Origin: a virus
Virus record (IMG/VR): IMGVR_UViG_3300025585_000041
Span: 1 to 64,000 of that record
Direction: 5' to 3' (one strand)
DNA length: 64,000 nucleotides
In this document: positions 60,408-64,000 of the stretch, one piece after another
Position numbering within the stretch: position 1 is the first letter of the stretch
Layout: every line of letters starts with the position of its first letter
The notes under the pieces: generated by a model
Told to the model about the DNA's origin: nothing
Seen by the model: the letters and a program-made list of their open reading frames with translations, nothing else
Database searches by the model: none
Translations under genes and position numbers: made by a program

Positions 60408-60840
60408 AATATCACATAGGGGTAATCTATATGGTAAAAATGAATCAAGAGAAAACTCCCCAGATTATATTGCTGAGGCTATAAATGCTGGATACAATGT
60501 TGAAATAGATTTTTGGTTTGTAAATAATAAAATGTATTTAGGACATGATAAACCAACATATGAGATCGACATATATTTTTTAAATTCTTATATTAAAAAG
60601 TTATGGATTCATTGTAAAAATTTAGAAGCCTTAGATTTAGTTTTATCAATGCCAAAATATTATAATGCGTTTTGGCACCAAGAAGATGATTTTACAATAA
60701 CTACTAATCATTATATATGGACATACCCTGGTATGCCAGTTACACCAAAAAGTATTTTGGTTCATCAAGAAATGCCAACCGCAGATGTTTTAAATATGCA
60801 GATGGCTGGAATCTGTAGTGATCATATTGGAAGAGTATAA
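60400..60840 (+). CDS. Glycerophosphodiesterase-like protein (GDPD fold, short)
   Basis: 146 aa from ATG 60400, overlapping the RuBisCO-like gene by eight bases (a TTG at 60394 is upstream in frame). 'IKISHRGNLYG' holds the first His-Arg-Gly motif, 'NVEIDFWFVNNKMYLGHD' the Glu-x-Asp and His, the GDPD metal site. It is half the length of full GDPD enzymes (~250-300 aa), matching short versions seen in surface-polysaccharide gene clusters. It might cleave or form a polyol phosphodiester. Confidence 0.7.
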   Translation: MIKISHRGNLYGKNESRENSPDYIAEAINAGYNVEIDFWFVNNKMYLGHDKPTYEIDIYFLNSYIKKLWIHCKNLEALDLVLSMPKYYNAFWHQEDDFTITTNHYIWTYPGMPVTPKSILVHQEMPTADVLNMQMAGICSDHIGRV

Positions 60841-60842
60841 AA

Positions 60843-61049
60843 ATGAACAATAAAGAATATTTAGAATTTTTAAGACAAAAAAATAAAAAAATTATGTCTA
60901 AATGTTATTACTGTGATGGTTTTGCAATAACAATAATTGCAGATGGTTACTCAATACATCCTGTATGTAAAAATCATGATAATAGATCATTTGATATAAT
61001 TGAAGATGATATAAATAAAATTTTTGAAAGTCAGAGGGATTTTGAATGA
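60843..61049 (+). CDS. Small zinc-finger-like protein
   Basis: 68 aa. 'SKCYYCDGFAITIIADGYSI' then 'HPVCKNHDN' gives C-x2-C...H-x2-C...H ligands in one small ribbon. The ends are acidic helices. It overlaps the following gene by four bases. No family recognised. Confidence 0.6.
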   Translation: MNNKEYLEFLRQKNKKIMSKCYYCDGFAITIIADGYSIHPVCKNHDNRSFDIIEDDINKIFESQRDFE

Positions 61050-61807
61050 TTATACAAATTATAGGATTACCAGGTTCTGGTAAGACAGAGTTAGCAAAAG
61101 CATTAAAAGAACGAATTAATGCTATTCATCTTAATGCGGATGAGGTTCGTGCTACCGTAAATTCTGACCTTGGCTTTAGCCATGAAGATAGGATTGAGCA
61201 GGCAAGACGAATGGGTGAGATGGCTCGTCTTATTGCAAAACAAGGGGTTGCACCAGTAGTAGTTGATTTTGTTTGTCCTACAGAATTAACTCGTGCAGCA
61301 TTTGGTAAGCCAGATATTTTAGTTTATATGGAAACAATTGAGGCTGGTAGATTTGAAGATACTAATAAAATGTTTGAAGTGCCATCTAACTTTGATATGG
61401 CATTTATTAGTCATGAATGGGATGCCAATGAAAAAGCATCGGTAATCATTAATCAATTTAATTTACACGATTGGTCAGCACCTACAACATTAATGCTTGG
61501 TAGATATCAGCCTTGGCATGAAGGCCATCATGCTTTGTATGAAGAGGCTGGGAAAAGAACAAAACAAGTGCTTCTTGGGGTACGCAATACATATAACACA
61601 AGTCCAAAAGATCCGCTTAAATTTGATCAAGTTAAAGAATATATTTCAAAAGATGAGTTTATGGATGGGGCAATGGTGCTACGTTTGCCAAATATTACTA
61701 ACATAGTTTATGGTCGTGATGTAGGATATAAAATTGAACAGATTGAACTTGCTCCAGAAATACAGGCTATTTCTGCGACACAAAAACGTAAGGAAATGGG
61801 AATATGA
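61046..61807 (+). CDS. P-loop kinase fused to HxGH nucleotidyltransferase
   Basis: 253 aa in two domains. Residues 1-~145 form an APS-kinase-like P-loop domain: 'IIGLPGSGKTELAKAL' (Walker A) and 'INAIHLNADEVRATVNSDLG'. Residues ~150-253 form a nucleotidyltransferase: 'LMLGRYQPWHEGHHALYEEA' (HxGH) and 'ISATQKRKEMG' (ISxTxxR). The pair could phosphorylate then nucleotidylate one substrate, as HldE does, or could act in NAD salvage. It uses more host-like codons than its neighbours. A degenerate relative is at 53039-53734. Confidence 0.8.
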   Translation: MIIQIIGLPGSGKTELAKALKERINAIHLNADEVRATVNSDLGFSHEDRIEQARRMGEMARLIAKQGVAPVVVDFVCPTELTRAAFGKPDILVYMETIEAGRFEDTNKMFEVPSNFDMAFISHEWDANEKASVIINQFNLHDWSAPTTLMLGRYQPWHEGHHALYEEAGKRTKQVLLGVRNTYNTSPKDPLKFDQVKEYISKDEFMDGAMVLRLPNITNIVYGRDVGYKIEQIELAPEIQAISATQKRKEMGI

Positions 61808-62106
61808 ATAAAATTAAATATATTTGGGAAATAGTAAAAGACCGTTGGATTAGACCATATGATGAAATTACTGTAAGGTTTAATACAAAGGCACAACCAG
61901 AAGATCCTTTGGTATGGAGAATTTTTATTAATGGAGTTGAAAATTTAGCAAGTGGATTTGAAATTCATGGATATGTTTATGATATTGTGAATCAGCATAA
62001 CGGTGAGACAAAATGGAATGTTGGATGTAAGGGAAGAGTTCGTTGGGAAGGTTCTAAGGCTATTATTATTACAGCGCCAAAACAATCAGAAGACCTTTTG
62101 TCATAA
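61804..62106 (+). CDS. Hypothetical protein
   Basis: 100 aa, overlapping the previous stop by four bases. Beta-rich ('YDEITVRFNTKAQPEDPLVW', 'WNVGCKGRVRWEGSKAIIIT'). One domain, no signal or membrane segment, no known family. Confidence 0.6.
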   Translation: MNKIKYIWEIVKDRWIRPYDEITVRFNTKAQPEDPLVWRIFINGVENLASGFEIHGYVYDIVNQHNGETKWNVGCKGRVRWEGSKAIIITAPKQSEDLLS

Positions 62107-62343
62107 ATGTATACAGATGGAATGCGTAGGGCTTTTAGGTCATTAAACCATTTTTGTCCTAAAGGTTTTAGTTTAGAACTTATAGATAATGATAATTTTA
62201 TTACTGTTAAAGCATCAGAAAAATCTTTTATGTCGTTACTTGACGAAGACAAGCGTCGTGCTGTAGAATATATGGTAAGAGTAAAAAAAGCATTAGAAGA
62301 TAATGGTGCCATTGTCTTATTAGTAAGAGAAGGCGGAAAATGA
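62107..62343 (+). CDS. Hypothetical protein
   Basis: 78 aa, beginning directly after the previous stop. An alpha/beta protein with 'FSLELIDNDNFITVKASEKS' and 'VKKALEDNGAIVLLVREGGK' ends. It overlaps the next small gene by four bases. Function unknown. Confidence 0.6.
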   Translation: MYTDGMRRAFRSLNHFCPKGFSLELIDNDNFITVKASEKSFMSLLDEDKRRAVEYMVRVKKALEDNGAIVLLVREGGK

Positions 62344-62474
62344 AAAATAAATTTATTTTTGGCATTATTGGAATAATAACCTTATCAACAATATTAACAT
62401 TTTGGGTTAGGCAGTTGACAAAAATTGAAGACTTTGATATATTTGGAGATATAGAAGACGAGGAAGATCTATAA
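62340..62474 (+). CDS. Tiny membrane protein with acidic tail
   Basis: 44 aa, starting in the previous stop (ATGA) and ending in the next start (TAATG). 'FIFGIIGIITLSTILTFWV' is a membrane helix, followed by a very acidic C-terminus ('EDFDIFGDIEDEEDL'). Support comes from the tight coupling on both sides. Confidence 0.6.
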   Translation: MKNKFIFGIIGIITLSTILTFWVRQLTKIEDFDIFGDIEDEEDL

Positions 62475-62971
62475 TGCAAACATTTCTACCATCATCAGAT
62501 TTTAATATCTGTGCAAAAATGCTTGATTCTAAAAGATTAAATAAGCAAATATTAGAAGGCTACCAAATACTAAATGTGCTCTCTGGAAACTCACCTACTG
62601 GTGGTTGGCGCAATCATCCTGCCGTACTTATGTGGAAAGGCAGCGAATGGATGCTTAATGAATACGTTTATGCAATGATTAAAGAAGCAAAGTCTAGAAA
62701 TATAAAAGTTGATAAAAATCAAGAAAATATGAAATTATTAAAAACAAGATTTTCTAAAATTTGGGGTAAAAATAAACCTAAATGGTTTATAGATAAAAAT
62801 AAATTAATGCTTGTTATTACCACACACAAAGCAAATTTATTTAAAAAAGATCCTCTTTATTATGCAAAATTTCAACACGCTATTTATAGCATAAATAACT
62901 CACCTTGCTGTCCAAATCGTAAAGAACCTTGTAAGTATTATTGGCCAACACACGAGGATAAATATGCTTGA
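62474..62971 (+). CDS. Pyrimidine-dimer glycosylase-like protein (MSMEG_6728 type)
   Basis: 165 aa. 'MQTFLPSSDFNICAKMLDSK', 'RLNKQILEGYQILNVLSG', 'NHPAVLMWKGSEWML' match a family found in actinobacteria and phages and often annotated as pyrimidine-dimer DNA glycosylase or MSMEG_6728 family. It would repair UV damage in phage DNA, useful in sunlit water. The C-terminal part has Cys residues ('PCCPNRKEPCKYYW') that could bind metal. Function inferred from the family. Confidence 0.7.
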   Translation: MQTFLPSSDFNICAKMLDSKRLNKQILEGYQILNVLSGNSPTGGWRNHPAVLMWKGSEWMLNEYVYAMIKEAKSRNIKVDKNQENMKLLKTRFSKIWGKNKPKWFIDKNKLMLVITTHKANLFKKDPLYYAKFQHAIYSINNSPCCPNRKEPCKYYWPTHEDKYA

Positions 62972-63326
62972 TTTATTAGTTTTTATTTTAGTTGTTATAG
63001 TTATTGTTGGCGCAGTTATAGAAAACATAAGATTAAAAAATAAAAATATAGAGTTAATGTTTTTGTTAACACAATCTGCCATAGATATAAACAGTATTAA
63101 AGAAAAAATAGAAAATAATTCAGAAAATATTGAACAAGAACATCTAATAGCATTTTTAACTGAAACAAGAGATATGGCGTATAAGTATATTGAAGATTTA
63201 CAAAAAGAATTAATTACATTTGCTAAAATTTTAGATCAAGAGTCATCGTCTCCAAATGATTTATCTGTTCTTAGAATTAAAAAGGCTTTTGATAACTTAG
63301 AAAGTATGAAGCCAGATGCAAATTAA
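62964..63326 (+). CDS. Membrane-anchored coiled-coil protein
   Basis: 120 aa. An N-terminal membrane helix ('LLVFILVVIVIVGAVIENIR') precedes a long acidic coiled coil ('SIKEKIENNSENIEQEHLIA'). It overlaps both neighbours by 8 and 11 bases. Possible scaffold at the membrane; no known family. Confidence 0.6.
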   Translation: MLDLLVFILVVIVIVGAVIENIRLKNKNIELMFLLTQSAIDINSIKEKIENNSENIEQEHLIAFLTETRDMAYKYIEDLQKELITFAKILDQESSSPNDLSVLRIKKAFDNLESMKPDAN

Positions 63327-64000
63327 TAAAATAGTAATAGTTGGCGGGGGTTCTGCTGGATGGATGACTGCATCTGCACTAATAAAAGCATACCCAGAAA
63401 AAAATATTTCTTTAATTGAAAGCACAGATATTCCAATTATTGGTGTAGGAGAAAGTACTACATTTGAAATAAATGGATTTTTTAATTTTTTAGATTTAGA
63501 CTATTCAAGCATTATGAAATATACAAATGCTGCCTATAAAGTGGCAATAGGTTTTACTAACTTTAAAACTAAAGATTCGCCAACATTTTATTATCCGTTT
63601 GGACACCCCAATTTAGACCCAGAAATAACACATTATGGACTTGATGATTGGCATTATAAAAAAGCATTTTATCCAAAAACAGAAGATCAAGATTATGTAA
63701 GATATTTTTTCCCGCAGGCTAAAAGCATGGAAACAAACAAACTTGTAATTGATCATATAGACTCAATGAATCCATATCAGCCTCATAGGGATTTAGCATT
63801 GCAGATGGATGCTACTAAACTTGGTAACTGGCTTGCAGAATATTATGCTATCCCCAGGGGTGTAAATAGAATATTTGGTACAGTTACTGATATTGATGGA
63901 AATGAAAATGGTATAACATCTATACTTTTAGACAATGGCACTAAAGTTTATGCTGACTTATTTATAGATTGTTCTGGATTTAAAAGTATCCTTTTGGGTA
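63316..64000 (+). CDS. Second flavin-dependent halogenase, N-terminal part
   Basis: Runs off the right edge; 228 residues are visible from ATG 63316, which overlaps the previous stop region. 'KIVIVGGGSAGWMTASALIK' is the FAD-binding GxGxxG with the halogenase 'GW' variant, and 'IPIIGVGESTTFEIN' the G-x-GE-S/T-T block. 'NAAYKVAIGFTNF' has the expected catalytic lysine, and 'ADLFIDCSGFKSIL' closes the FAD domain. It is closer to classic tryptophan halogenases than the copy at 24874-26331; the two are not near-identical. Confidence 0.85.
   Translation, partial: MQINKIVIVGGGSAGWMTASALIKAYPEKNISLIESTDIPIIGVGESTTFEINGFFNFLDLDYSSIMKYTNAAYKVAIGFTNFKTKDSPTFYYPFGHPNLDPEITHYGLDDWHYKKAFYPKTEDQDYVRYFFPQAKSMETNKLVIDHIDSMNPYQPHRDLALQMDATKLGNWLAEYYAIPRGVNRIFGTVTDIDGNENGITSILLDNGTKVYADLFIDCSGFKSILLG

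Noticed and set aside
1-64000. tRNA, rRNA or riboswitch genes
   Set aside because: No cloverleaf-like segment ending in CCA or conserved TTC loop, no rRNA stretch and no recognisable aptamer was seen by eye. A tRNA scan would settle this.

Overview
The window is one continuous piece of a tailed double-stranded DNA phage genome, AT-rich, with every supported gene on the + strand. Genes are packed tightly, many with ATGA or TAATG overlaps, and no stretch over 300 bases lacks a gene. No tRNA, rRNA, CRISPR array or insertion sequence was seen. The host is probably an actinobacterium. The main sign is a WhiB-type iron-sulfur protein (56016-56300), a family essentially confined to Actinobacteria and their phages. 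Several starts also look leaderless, with a -10 box six bases before the ATG, a style common in Actinobacteria. A low-GC freshwater actinobacterium would fit, but that is inference. The very long tape measure (2662 aa) predicts a long-tailed siphovirus.

Layout: (1) 1-20954, virion genes: end of the major capsid protein, head-tail joining proteins, tail tube, two tail chaperones, tape measure, distal tail, hub and tail-tip proteins. (2) 20954-31478, replication: small DNA-binding proteins, DnaB-like helicase, primase, a flavin-dependent halogenase, single-strand binding protein, DNA polymerase III alpha and RecA. (3) 31471-38651, recombination and packaging: resolvase-like nuclease, three tandem iron/2-oxoglutarate oxygenase-like proteins, Cas4-type nuclease, RuvC-like resolvase, small and large terminase. 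(4) 38678-45162, envelope and lysis: an Ala-rich secreted protein, a Pro-rich secreted protein that seems to start at ATT, two small membrane proteins, a lipoprotein, a CHAP endolysin, a proteasome/HslV-like peptidase and a secreted metalloprotease. (5) 45146-64000, accessory genes: tandem paralogues of unknown function, glycosyltransferases, two more oxygenases, an SGNH hydrolase, an O-carbamoyltransferase, an RsmI-like methylase, zinc ribbons, a thermonuclease, WhiB, two GT61-like glycosyltransferases, a nucleotidyltransferase-cupin-RuBisCO-like-GDPD-like module, a kinase/nucleotidyltransferase fusion, a DNA-repair-like protein and the start of a second halogenase.

The strongest candidate for something undescribed is the translationally coupled module at 58182-60840. 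It places a RuBisCO-like protein between a sugar-1-phosphate nucleotidyltransferase, a cupin and a glycerophosphodiesterase-like protein, next to two glycosyltransferases. The RuBisCO-like protein keeps the carbamylated-lysine metal site but has lost residues needed to fix CO2. This suggests a phage-encoded route to an unusual activated sugar or polyol used to decorate a glycan, DNA or virion. Together with two halogenases, five oxygenase-like proteins and a carbamoyltransferase, the phage carries a large small-molecule or polymer-modifying toolkit.

Regulation can be read in part. TTGACA-N17/18-TATACT/TACAAT promoters, often with an extended TG -10, precede the single-strand binding protein, the Ala-rich secreted protein, the HslV-like peptidase, the metalloprotease and a small membrane protein. 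Clear hairpin terminators follow only the major capsid protein, the tail tube and the Ala-rich secreted protein, which suggests these three are the most heavily transcribed units in the window.
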